Shown: piece after piece, positions 1 through 5,014 of the stretch
Position numbering within the stretch: position 1 is the first letter of the stretch
How the letters are laid out: every line of letters starts with the position of its first letter
The notes under the pieces: generated by a model
Databases searched by the model: none
What the model was told of the DNA's origin: nothing
What the model saw: only the letters and a program-made list of their open reading frames with translations
From: an uncultured Clostridium sp.
Lineage (GTDB): Bacteria; Bacillota; Clostridia; Clostridiales; Clostridiaceae
Assembly (NCBI GenBank): GCA_934755305.1
Contig: CAKVLD010000134.1
Coordinates: 1 to 5,014 of the forward strand
Direction: 5' to 3'
DNA length: 5,014 bases
Position numbers and translations under genes: made by a program

Positions 1-1
1 A

Positions 2-628
2 ATTAAAAATGCAGTTGATACTGATGAGGAAAAAACTGAACATATTATTATGGAAATTCAAGAAAGCCTTAATAACTTTGTTGAAGAAAAAGAAGCATTT
101 AAAGAAGCTAATGATGATGATGAACCTTTAACTTTAAATAATTCAACAATCCAAGATATACTAGTAGAAAATGGACTTTCAGAAGAAATTACTTCCAAAA
201 TCGAAAAGTCTTATACTAAGGAATTTGGAGATACTCCTCCCGTAGTTGAACATTTACTTGATAAAAAAGTTCTTGCTGCTAATGAACAAAGAAAAAAAGA
301 ACAAAGATTAGAACAAAAAGTTCAAGTATTACAACAAAGATTAGATGAAACTAAACAAGAAGCATCTGAATACTTAGAACAAATTGAAAATGCTAATCAA
401 ATAATTGCTAATATGGGAAATGAGGATAACTCTGATGAAGGTGATATTATAGAAGAAATAGCTACAGATGATTCTACAACTAATACTAACTATGATGTAG
501 TAGTTAAAGTTAAACCTGAAAAAGTATCACAAATAAAATCCCAAATTATAGATGGGCAAAAATGTATTATTATTCCTATTGAGGACAATGAACAAGCTAA
601 CGTAAATGGAACTGAAACATTACTTTAA
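2..628 (+). CDS. DUF4317-like protein, C-terminal part (5' end outside window)
   Basis: The reading frame is open from the left edge, so the Met at position 50 is internal; 208 residues are visible. They run as an acidic stretch, a helical part with the motif EEFGDTPPVVEHLLDKK-like (here KEFGDTPPVVEHLLDKK), then AANEQRKKE and a heptad-rich Gln/Glu/Lys coiled coil (about visible residues 92-137). An acidic, Asn/Thr-rich linker follows, and then a compact beta-type tail (about 166-208) containing VKVKPEKV, IDGQKCIIIPI and VNG. From memory, this order matches the C-terminal part of the DUF4317 family, which is common in Firmicutes, usually about 400 residues long and of unknown function. No signal peptide, membrane segment or catalytic motif is visible in this part, so it is probably cytoplasmic. 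It stands alone on the + strand, converging on the next gene, and is followed 12 bases later by a strong terminator. Assignment rests on recalled family pattern, not on a search. Confidence 0.75.
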   Translation: MKNAVDTDEEKTEHIIMEIQESLNNFVEEKEAFKEANDDDEPLTLNNSTIQDILVENGLSEEITSKIEKSYTKEFGDTPPVVEHLLDKKVLAANEQRKKEQRLEQKVQVLQQRLDETKQEASEYLEQIENANQIIANMGNEDNSDEGDIIEEIATDDSTTNTNYDVVVKVKPEKVSQIKSQIIDGQKCIIIPIEDNEQANVNGTETLL

Positions 629-640
629 TGTAAAGTAAAG

Positions 641-675
641 AACAGGATGTACTTTTTATAGCACATCCTGTTTTT
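641..675 (+). terminator. Rho-independent terminator of the DUF4317-like gene
   Basis: A perfect 10-bp stem (641-650 with 663-672, AACAGGATGT / ACATCCTGTT) closes a 12-base loop. It runs straight into a T-tract (671-675), 12 bases after the stop codon. This is the classic form for the upstream + strand gene. Confidence 0.9.
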
Positions 676-741
676 CATATTCACTAACATGATAACCATC
701 ATCTATTTAGAATATATCAAGTTTATGTTTAAATTCAGTTT

Positions 742-784
742 AAGGAGTTATAGTAAGTTTTTTTCTTACTATAACTCCTTTTAT
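742..784. terminator. 16-bp perfect hairpin between convergent genes, probable terminator
   Basis: Bases 742-757 and 765-780 are exact reverse complements (16 bp) around a loop of seven T on the + strand. On the + strand the stem ends in CTCCTT and continues TTATTA. On the - strand it is followed by TTAAACTGAATTT, a weaker U-tract. It is the only hairpin downstream of the - strand TIM-barrel gene (stop at 811), so its likely main job is to end that transcript. It may also back up the + strand terminator at 641-675. Confidence 0.7.
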
Positions 785-810
785 TACGTAATAAATCTCT
801 AAAATTATAA

Positions 811-1590
811 TTACAAAATAACACCATATCTTTTTTTCAATAAATATACTAATTCATCTATTTCTTTTGAATTATTTACTTCAACAGTTATTGATGGATT
901 TATGCAATAATTATCTATTAAATTTAGTACTTCATTTATATTGATATTACCATTATTTAATCCTGAGTGAGTGTCTTTATTTCCATCATTATTATGCAAA
1001 TGTATATGATCTATTCTAGTCCCTAATAATTTAATCCAATCTTCTATTGGCAACTTTGAATAACAATTTGTATGACCAATATCTAAACATACCGAAAAAT
1101 TTTTATTATTCACCTTATCTATAATCTCAATTAAATGTGATGGTTCTTTATCATAAACATTTTCAATATGTATTTTAATATCATCATCACATTTATCCTT
1201 AAAATATTCTTTCCAAAACTCAACAGATTTTTCGATATAAGCTTCCCTAAAATATATATTATCATAATAACAAGAATGAAAAATGATTCTATCTGCTCTA
1301 ATGTTTTTAGCTACTTCATAAACTTGATTGTATCTTATCATTGTTGCGTTTTTTATTAACCTATCAAAACTAGAAGGACTTAAGTCTAAAAATGGACCAT
1401 GAAGTGATAAATTTCTATTTTCTAAGTACTTACCCATTCTTCTATAATAACTTTCTATTCCATTATCCTCTTCATCTAAAACATATCCTATACCAAAATC
1501 AATAATTTCTAAACCAATATTTTCATCTTTTAATAATCTATCTGATTCTTCATCAGTAAAAAGATGAGAAATGTATATTTTTTTCTTCAC
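811..1590 (-). CDS. Sugar phosphate isomerase/epimerase-like TIM-barrel protein
   Basis: The 259-residue product has the layout of the xylose-isomerase-like TIM-barrel superfamily (sugar phosphate isomerases/epimerases, endonuclease IV fold). Putative metal ligands appear in the family order: H64 (LHGPF), H105 (FHS), E143 (HIENV), D170 and H173 (CLDIGH), H197/H199 (HIHLHN), D206 and H208 (DTH) and E237 (VEV). No signal peptide or membrane segment is seen, so it should be cytoplasmic. The start is GTG at 1590: an in-frame TAG lies just upstream, no ATG lies between, and a later Met (residue 52) would remove the first two barrel strands. There is no clear Shine-Dalgarno. The GTG sits one base after the stop codon of the chemoreceptor gene, which suggests translational coupling and one operon. 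The substrate cannot be read from the sequence. Alternatives are an epimerase, an isomerase, a metal-dependent hydrolase or, less likely, a divergent AP endonuclease. Confidence 0.85.
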   Translation of the reverse strand: MKKKIYISHLFTDEESDRLLKDENIGLEIIDFGIGYVLDEEDNGIESYYRRMGKYLENRNLSLHGPFLDLSPSSFDRLIKNATMIRYNQVYEVAKNIRADRIIFHSCYYDNIYFREAYIEKSVEFWKEYFKDKCDDDIKIHIENVYDKEPSHLIEIIDKVNNKNFSVCLDIGHTNCYSKLPIEDWIKLLGTRIDHIHLHNNDGNKDTHSGLNNGNININEVLNLIDNYCINPSITVEVNNSKEIDELVYLLKKRYGVIL

Positions 1591-1591
1591 T

Positions 1592-2419
1592 TTATACCAT
1601 TGATGCTAATATATTTAATTCTCTTACAGTACCATTAAGCTCATCAAGAGATGCAGAAATTTCTTCAAGAGCTGCTGATTGATTTTGAGATACACCATTT
1701 ATTTTATCAAGTCCTGTATCTATATCAATTATTCCTTTAGATATTTCTTTTATAATATTATCAATTTTATTAATAGATTCTTTAGAAGTTTTTGATAATT
1801 TTCTTATTTCTTCTGCTACAACTGAAAATCCCTTTCCAGACTCTCCTGCTCTTGCAGCTTCTATAGAAGCATTTAATCCTAAAAGATTAGTTTGTGATGA
1901 TATACCTTGAATAATTCCAACTATTTCATCAGTATCTTTAGCTTTTTCTGTTGTATCATTAGTTTTACCTAAAAGATCATTATTCATTATAGCTAAATCT
2001 TGTACACCTACTGTTACTTCTTTAATACCTGCAGTTAATTGAGAAATAGATTCTGTTAATTCTTTAATTATGTTATCAAGTCTATATTTATTTTCTAAAT
2101 GTACTGCTACTAAAAATAATCCTATAGGTTCACCTTCATCAAATAATGGAAAAGCATAACACTTTGCTCCAGTTTTAATAACTGTTTTTGGAATATCTAT
2201 TATTACTGTTCTTTTTTCATCTATTGCTTTCTTAATTGATTTATTTATTCTTTGTCCAACTACATAAGGCAATTTGAACTGTTTACCCATCTTTACGTAT
2301 AAAAACTTTTCCTTATCTGTTAATGCTAAACATTCTTCATCTTTAAACAAAGTACTAATATAAGGCATAATTCCATGTAAAACATCAAATACCTTATTAT
2401 CAAAATTTTTTTCCGACAT
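1592..2419 (-). CDS. Soluble methyl-accepting chemotaxis protein (short cytoplasmic type)
   Basis: The product from the chosen start is 275 residues. Residues about 1-112 form a mixed alpha/beta PAS- or GAF-like sensor (motifs GQRINKSIKKAI, YAFPLFDEGEPIG). A coiled-coil helix follows, then the chemoreceptor signalling hairpin at about 167-216, with the hallmark QTNLLGLNASIEAARAG and GKGFSVVAEEIRKL. A C-terminal helix carries a methylation-type segment QSAALEEISASLDEL (about 246-260). No transmembrane segment is present, so it should act in the cytosol through CheA/CheW. Such short soluble receptors are common in clostridia. The start at 2419 is fixed by GGAGG at 2432-2428 with an 8-base spacer. 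A longer open frame to a GTG at 2521 exists but has no ribosome binding site and adds a basic leader unlike the family. The gene is followed after one base by the TIM-barrel gene. The ligand is unknown. Confidence 0.92.
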   Translation of the reverse strand: MSEKNFDNKVFDVLHGIMPYISTLFKDEECLALTDKEKFLYVKMGKQFKLPYVVGQRINKSIKKAIDEKRTVIIDIPKTVIKTGAKCYAFPLFDEGEPIGLFLVAVHLENKYRLDNIIKELTESISQLTAGIKEVTVGVQDLAIMNNDLLGKTNDTTEKAKDTDEIVGIIQGISSQTNLLGLNASIEAARAGESGKGFSVVAEEIRKLSKTSKESINKIDNIIKEISKGIIDIDTGLDKINGVSQNQSAALEEISASLDELNGTVRELNILASMV

Positions 2420-2427
2420 AAAACCTT

Positions 2428-2432
2428 CCTCC
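2428..2432 (-). promoter_or_regulatory. Ribosome binding site of the chemoreceptor gene
   Basis: Reading on the - strand, GGAGG is followed by AAGGTTTT and then ATG at 2419. It decides in favour of the internal ATG over the upstream GTG at 2521 and over the ATG at 2434, which overlaps the site. Confidence 0.85.
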
Positions 2433-2468
2433 ATAACTCTCTTATATAATCTTTTACATACAGTGTAT

Positions 2469-2498
2469 ATTTTATCATATATATATAATTTTTTCCAA
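2469..2498 (-). promoter_or_regulatory. Candidate sigma-A-type promoter for the chemoreceptor/TIM-barrel operon
   Basis: On the - strand, TTGGAA (2498-2493) is followed after 18 bases by TAAAAT (2474-2469), about 50 bases before the start codon. The match is partial and the region is so AT-rich that chance hits are expected. It is nevertheless the best candidate between the preceding terminator and the start. I see no flagellar sigma-D type promoter. Confidence 0.3.
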
Positions 2499-2553
2499 TA
2501 AGCGAAGTGCTTTTTTTGCACTTTTTAAGACATATTACGCCTAATTTTATCAT

Positions 2554-2600
2554 AAAATTATTGCTAGAAATAATTTTAATTCAAATTTTTCTAGCAATAA
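2554..2600 (-). terminator. Rho-independent terminator of the FabH-like gene
   Basis: Bases 2558-2570 and 2588-2600 are exact reverse complements (13 bp, TTATTGCTAGAAA / TTTCTAGCAATAA) around a 17-base loop. On the - strand the stem is followed by TTTT (2557-2554). It lies 18 bases after the stop of the FabH-like gene and separates that gene from the chemoreceptor operon. Confidence 0.8.
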
Positions 2601-2617
2601 AGTTTTAATATTCTTTT

Positions 2618-3607
2618 TTAATATTTTATAAGTTCTGTTATATAACTTCCACCAAAAGCAGCTGTTGCAATAATAATATAATCACCACGTTTAACTTTTC
2701 CTCTTTTTATACTTTCATAAAGAGCTAACATTGGACTGCTTGTCCCTGTATATCCATAAGTATCAGCTACAAATATTATTTTTTCTTCTGATACTCCTAA
2801 TGCTTCTCTTACTTTTAATATATTTCTTATAGCTATTTGAGAAAAGCATATCATTGATATATCATCTAAAGTCAATCTATTTTCATCTAATATTATTCTT
2901 ATATCCTCTATAATGCCATCTACCCACCAAGGAGGTGAAGCTATCCATTCAGTTAATCTTTCCTCTACAGGTATATCATCAAACATATGAGAATTTCCAC
3001 ATTTAGGGAATTTTATATTATTAATATATTCTGTATTTACATGTACCTTTGTATCTATTAACCTTGAGGAATCTTCTGTTCTTTCTAAAATCATTGCACA
3101 AGAAACATCTCCAAATTGACCATAATTACCTTCAAGTTTAGGATTAGCTCCACAAGTAAGAATATCACTACCTACAAGAAGTACCTTATTTATTTTAGGA
3201 TTTGTTTTAATATATCTATTAATCATATCTAAAGAATAAGTCATTCCCATACAATTCAAATTTAAATCATGACAAAAACATTCGTTTTTACCTTTAATAC
3301 TGCTATGTAATAACATAGCTGAAATTGGTGATGCATATTCTGGTAAAGTTCCTGTATATACAATCATGTCTATGTCTTTTCCCTGAATATTTGCTTTTTC
3401 TAAAACAGCTTTTGAAGATTTGATAGCTAAAGTTAATGCATTTTCTGTTTCTTTATCATATTCATACCTTACTCTTTTTCCCATTACATCTTCAAAAAAA
3501 TGTTTAACATCTTTTCCTTGCTTTTTAAAGTGCTCTAGATAATATTCATTACTTACAATATTTTTTCCATGAGATATTTCTATTTCTCTAATCTTCATAT
3601 TGTCCAT
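2618..3607 (-). CDS. FabH-like ketoacyl-ACP synthase III family protein with atypical active site
   Basis: The 329-residue length and thiolase fold match KAS III/FabH enzymes (about 320-335 residues), which join an acyl-CoA starter to malonyl-ACP. The N-terminal half shows the family pattern: VMGKRVRYEYDKETENALT, DIDMIVYTGTLPEYASP, then the nucleophile block DLNLNCMGM with Cys119, then LLVGSDIL and YGQFGDVSCAMILE. In the C-terminal half the block usually reading HQAN is FSQIAIRNI here, so the catalytic His is Ser256. The block usually reading YGNTS is YGYTGTSS, so the Asn position is Tyr286. Cys119 thus stands without its usual partners, and condensation of the FabH type is doubtful. An acyltransferase or another acyl-thioester role is possible. 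No acyl carrier protein or other lipid gene is nearby, and it is flanked by its own terminator. The ATG at 3607 is preceded by an in-frame TAG (3619). Its ribosome binding site is unusually remote. Confidence 0.85.
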   Translation of the reverse strand: MDNMKIREIEISHGKNIVSNEYYLEHFKKQGKDVKHFFEDVMGKRVRYEYDKETENALTLAIKSSKAVLEKANIQGKDIDMIVYTGTLPEYASPISAMLLHSSIKGKNECFCHDLNLNCMGMTYSLDMINRYIKTNPKINKVLLVGSDILTCGANPKLEGNYGQFGDVSCAMILERTEDSSRLIDTKVHVNTEYINNIKFPKCGNSHMFDDIPVEERLTEWIASPPWWVDGIIEDIRIILDENRLTLDDISMICFSQIAIRNILKVREALGVSEEKIIFVADTYGYTGTSSPMLALYESIKRGKVKRGDYIIIATAAFGGSYITELIKY

Positions 3608-3613
3608 TTTTAT

Positions 3614-3645
3614 AAACTATATTATATAAACTATTAATATAGTTT
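3614..3645 (-). repeat. Inverted repeat between Shine-Dalgarno and start codon
   Basis: Bases 3614-3624 and 3635-3645 are exact reverse complements (11 bp, AAACTATATTA / TAATATAGTTT) with a 10-base loop. If folded in the mRNA, the effective distance from the end of AGGAGGTGA to the ATG falls from 41 to about 9 bases, a normal spacing. The stem holds only one G-C pair, so stability is uncertain. Confidence 0.6.
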
Positions 3646-3648
3646 TCC

Positions 3649-3657
3649 TCACCTCCT
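3649..3657 (-). promoter_or_regulatory. Full-consensus Shine-Dalgarno far upstream of the FabH-like start
   Basis: On the - strand 3657-3649 reads AGGAGGTGA, a nine-base match to the full anti-Shine-Dalgarno complement. It ends 41 bases before the ATG at 3607. No in-frame start lies closer, because a TAG sits at 3619-3617, and no other purine-rich site precedes the ATG. The inverted repeat between the two could bring them together. Confidence 0.7.
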
Positions 3658-3665
3658 ATTTATTT

Positions 3666-3693
3666 TTGGCATTTAAATATAATATAACATAAT
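3666..3693 (+). promoter_or_regulatory. Candidate + strand promoter in the intergenic gap
   Basis: TTGGCA (3666-3671) and CATAAT (3688-3693) each match five of six bases of the sigma-A consensus and are 16 bases apart. The promoter would fire rightward, away from the FabH-like gene, toward the hairpin at 3783-3819. There is no open reading frame of note behind it. Chance occurrence is quite possible in this AT-rich DNA. Confidence 0.25.
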
Positions 3694-3715
3694 TTTACCA
3701 TTAGCGTTACATAAT

Positions 3716-3721
3716 ATTATA
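3716..3721 (-). promoter_or_regulatory. Possible -10 element of the FabH-like gene
   Basis: On the - strand 3721-3716 reads TATAAT, about 110 bases upstream of the start codon. No good -35 hexamer sits 16-18 bases further up. Given the base composition this is weak evidence. It is listed because this gap must hold the promoter of a gene isolated by terminators. Confidence 0.2.
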
Positions 3722-3782
3722 CATTTGTCATAATTTTTAATATGAAGACAACTATATATTATTTATATTCAATTCAAAATGG

Positions 3783-3823
3783 AAACCTACAAACTTCTAA
3801 TTAGAAATTTTGTAGGTTTTATT
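3783..3823 (+). terminator. Hairpin with U-rich tail, terminator without an obvious upstream gene
   Basis: Bases 3783-3793 and 3809-3819 are exact reverse complements (11 bp, AAACCTACAAA / TTTGTAGGTTT). The loop contains a small nested pairing (TTCT / AGAA). The + strand continues TATTTC after the last stem T residues. The - strand continues CCATTTT, which is poorer. No protein gene on the + strand ends before it. It may end a small RNA, or act as a second barrier behind the cellulase terminator on the - strand. Confidence 0.6.
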
Positions 3824-3945
3824 TCAATATTATTTTAAATTATTATGATAACCAGGTTCAAAAGTTACATTTGCTAAAAACACAGTAGACTTTCCAAATT
3901 ATATATAAATGTTACTACTTAAAGTTAAATCCAAGTCAATAGATT

Positions 3946-4005
3946 ATAAAAAATACTTCATTGTATAAATAATTTAAAAAAACTATTTATACAAGAAGTA
4001 TTTTT
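3946..4005 (-). terminator. Long terminator of the endoglucanase gene
   Basis: A 22-bp stem is formed by 3949-3959 with 3995-4005 and 3961-3971 with 3984-3994, interrupted only by a bulged A at 3960. The loop is 12 bases. On the - strand the stem runs into TTTTTTAT, starting 14 bases after the gene's stop codon. It is the most extensive hairpin in the window. Confidence 0.85.
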
Positions 4006-4022
4006 CACTTAAGATATCTTCA

Positions 4023-4082
4023 TACCATTAATCTTAATTCTACTAAGTCTTTTGCATAAATTTTTCCATCGCAATTTACATC
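4023..4082 (-). other. Single truncated dockerin-type I repeat at the cellulase C-terminus
   Basis: The last 20 residues begin DVNCDGKIYAKDL, matching the calcium loop of dockerin repeats (Asp, Asn, Asp at loop positions 1, 3, 5 and Asp at 12; Tyr replaces the usual Asn at 9). A start of helix follows (VELRLMV) and then the stop. Functional type I dockerins have two such repeats of about 22 residues joined by a linker and bind cohesins on a scaffoldin. Only one is present, and the terminator stem begins 14 bases beyond the stop, so no second repeat is encoded downstream. Confidence 0.7.
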
Positions 4083-4722
4083 CGCTGAAGAAATTTTATT
4101 CTGTTCTGTCTTAACATCTGTAAATGCTTTTACTATTTCAGGATAAACCCAAGTTAAATTATATCTATTTAATAATCCCATACCTGTAGTATATCCATAT
4201 TTAGAATCAACTTCATACTTACCACCTTGATCCCACAAAAAACACTTAATACCATATTTATTACAATTCTTTACTACATAAGATGTATATTCTACTCTAT
4301 CTTCTAAATTTTCCTTATTAGCAGCTGCCATTTCACCTATAATTACCGGTATATTCTTACTTGTAAAATGATGATAAAGGTTTAATATAAATCCATCAAC
4401 CATGGCTTTACCACCATTTTCTTTCCATGCTTTTTGTGATGTATATTCGCCAATTACATTAGCATAAGCATATGGAGTGTATGAATGTACTTGAACTATA
4501 AGACTATCTTCTACAGTATCAGTAGGAATAATAAAATCATCTAAAACTCCTCCATCAACACTTGCAGCATAAGTATTAACAACTAAACAACGAGTTTTAT
4601 TATTTCCATTTGTTGAACGTACAGTATCTACAAACATTTGATTAAGTTTATTTACAACATTTGTTGCTTCTTTTCCTGGATAACTCCAAGTGGATTTTTC
4701 ATCTAACATTTCATTAAATCCT

Positions 4723-4743
4723 TCAAATATTGATAGTCCCATC
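4723..4743 (-). other. Deletion junction in the endoglucanase gene
   Basis: On the - strand the upstream frame reads D-G-T-I-N-I-stop, and the overlapping downstream frame reads G-L-S-I-F-E-G. Family homology switches frames within these bases, so the junction lies here. Short shared bases (for example ATCAATATT) may have served as microhomology, but the exact breakpoints cannot be placed without an intact relative. Confidence 0.65.
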
Positions 4744-5014
4744 AGCTTCAAAGTGTTGTGTCCATGTTATTGGAATACGTATTGCATTAAATCCAGCTGC
4801 TTTAACAGTATTTATTATTTCTCTAGTAGTAACAGGATTTCCCCATGCTGTTTCAAATTTATCTGGCTTTCCATCTGTTCCTTGTTGTATCCAATCTCCA
4901 AATACTTCAAAAGAACCACCAAGATTCCATCCAGCTTTTATATCATTAGCAATATTACCCGCAAGCCCTTTATAGTTTATTGAAATTTCTTTTTCACTAT
5001 CTGGAATTAAAGCA

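Larger units (their letters stand above)
3700..3823 (+). ncRNA. Speculative small RNA of about 120 bases
   Basis: This is inferred only from a promoter-like pair (TTGGCA, CATAAT) followed about 90 bases later by a terminator-shaped hairpin on the same strand, with no coding frame between. I do not recognise any known RNA family in it. The 5' end is a guess from the -10 position. Confidence 0.15.
3608..4019. other. 412-base intergenic region
   Basis: This gap separates the FabH-like gene from the endoglucanase. It holds the remote ribosome binding site with its inverted repeat (3608-3657), weak promoter-like elements (3666-3721), the hairpin at 3783-3819 and the cellulase terminator at 3946-4005. 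Between 3824 and 3945 I see nothing beyond AT-rich sequence: no frame longer than about 10 codons with a start, no tRNA and no direct repeats. Confidence 0.7.
4020..5014 (-). pseudogene. Family 5 endoglucanase with dockerin-like tail, broken by an internal deletion (5' end outside window)
   Basis: Two frames together encode a GH5 cellulase, a secreted enzyme cutting beta-1,4-glucans. The first frame (5013-4723, 96 residues visible) has the N-terminal barrel motifs IKAGWNLGGSF, ETAWGNPVTT, AAGFNAIRIPITW and EADGTIN, then stops at TGA (4725). The second frame, shifted, resumes at once with SIFEGFNEMLDE, which carries the acid/base Glu. It continues through HSYTPY, the nucleophile Glu in VIIGEMAA, FLWDQGG and a C-terminal dockerin-type loop. 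Between EADGTIN and IFEGFNE, related enzymes hold roughly 60-80 residues (barrel strand 3 with the conserved His-His, and the run to strand 4), which are absent here. So sequence is missing and the frame is lost. The downstream frame could start only at TTG 4751 or ATG 4742 with no ribosome binding site. I infer a non-functional gene; fragments may still be transcribed. The signal peptide would lie outside the window. Confidence 0.8.

Noticed and set aside
50..628. Met at position 50 as the start of the first gene
   Set aside because: The same frame is open back to position 2 with sensible acidic sequence, no ribosome binding site precedes position 50, and the DUF4317-type family is much longer; the gene is simply cut by the window edge.
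1168..1359. Open frame on the + strand
   Set aside because: It lies wholly opposite the TIM-barrel gene, its translation is a low-complexity run of Ile, Phe and Tyr typical of antisense AT-rich DNA, and it has no ribosome binding site.
2420..2521. Upstream extension of the chemoreceptor to a GTG at 2521
   Set aside because: The GTG has no ribosome binding site, the extra 34 residues are basic and do not resemble the family, and a strong GGAGG sits 8 bases before the internal ATG at 2419.
2505..2523. Small hairpin (AAGTGC, seven-base loop, GCACTT) with a T run on the + strand
   Set aside because: It has only a 6-bp stem and no + strand gene upstream to terminate. On the - strand it would fall upstream of the candidate promoter, so no role can be supported.
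2326..2553. Open frame on the - strand overlapping the start of the chemoreceptor gene
   Set aside because: It overlaps the chemoreceptor in another frame, has no recognisable domain and no ribosome binding site.
3617..3652. Leader peptide of 11 codons from a GTG inside the Shine-Dalgarno of the FabH-like gene to the TAG at 3619
   Set aside because: The GTG is part of the AGGAGGTGA itself and has no ribosome binding site before it; the short frame looks like chance.
689..3854. Shared 10-mer ATGATAACCA at 689-698 and 3845-3854
   Set aside because: The match does not extend and the surroundings differ; a chance repeat is the simplest explanation.
4690..4983. Two overlapping open frames on the + strand (4690-4983 and 4730-4975)
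   Set aside because: Both lie opposite clearly recognisable GH5 coding sequence, lack ribosome binding sites and show no domain pattern.
1..5014. CRISPR array, insertion sequence, tRNA or prophage elements
   Set aside because: I found no spaced direct repeats, no transposase or integrase motifs, no terminal inverted repeats flanking a gene and no tRNA-like fold on either strand.

Overview
The window is very AT-rich (roughly three quarters A+T by eye). It carries strong AGGAGG-type ribosome binding sites, short U-tailed hairpin terminators, a clostridial-type soluble chemoreceptor, a DUF4317-type protein and a glycoside hydrolase with a dockerin-like tail. Together these point to a low-GC Firmicute, most likely Clostridium sensu stricto or a close relative able to attack plant polysaccharides. 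No species can be named from the sequence alone.

Layout, left to right. (1) Positions 2-628, + strand: the C-terminal 208 residues of a DUF4317-like protein, followed by a clear terminator. (2) Positions 629-810: a convergent intergenic region with two hairpins. (3) Positions 811-2419, - strand: a tight two-gene unit in which a soluble methyl-accepting chemotaxis protein is followed, after one base, by a xylose-isomerase-like TIM-barrel protein that starts with GTG and has no visible ribosome binding site of its own. (4) Positions 2618-3607, - strand: a free-standing FabH-like (ketoacyl-ACP synthase III family) protein with its own terminator. It keeps the active-site cysteine but appears to lack the usual histidine and asparagine. 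Its near-consensus Shine-Dalgarno lies about 40 bases from the start codon, with an inverted repeat in between. (5) Positions 3608-4019: a 412-base gap with that leader, promoter-like sequences, a hairpin whose better U-tail is on the + strand where no protein gene precedes it, and the long terminator of the next gene. (6) Positions 4020-5014, - strand: a family 5 endoglucanase gene entering from the right edge. It is broken by an internal out-of-frame deletion and ends in a single, truncated dockerin-type calcium-binding repeat.

How the genes work together. Only the chemoreceptor and the TIM-barrel protein look co-transcribed and translationally coupled. The FabH-like gene and the endoglucanase each have their own terminator and seem to be separate units. 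I do not see a recognisable multi-gene defence, mobile or biosynthetic system. The most notable points are the atypical FabH-like active site, the looped-out Shine-Dalgarno arrangement, the chemoreceptor/TIM-barrel pair and the decaying cellulase.
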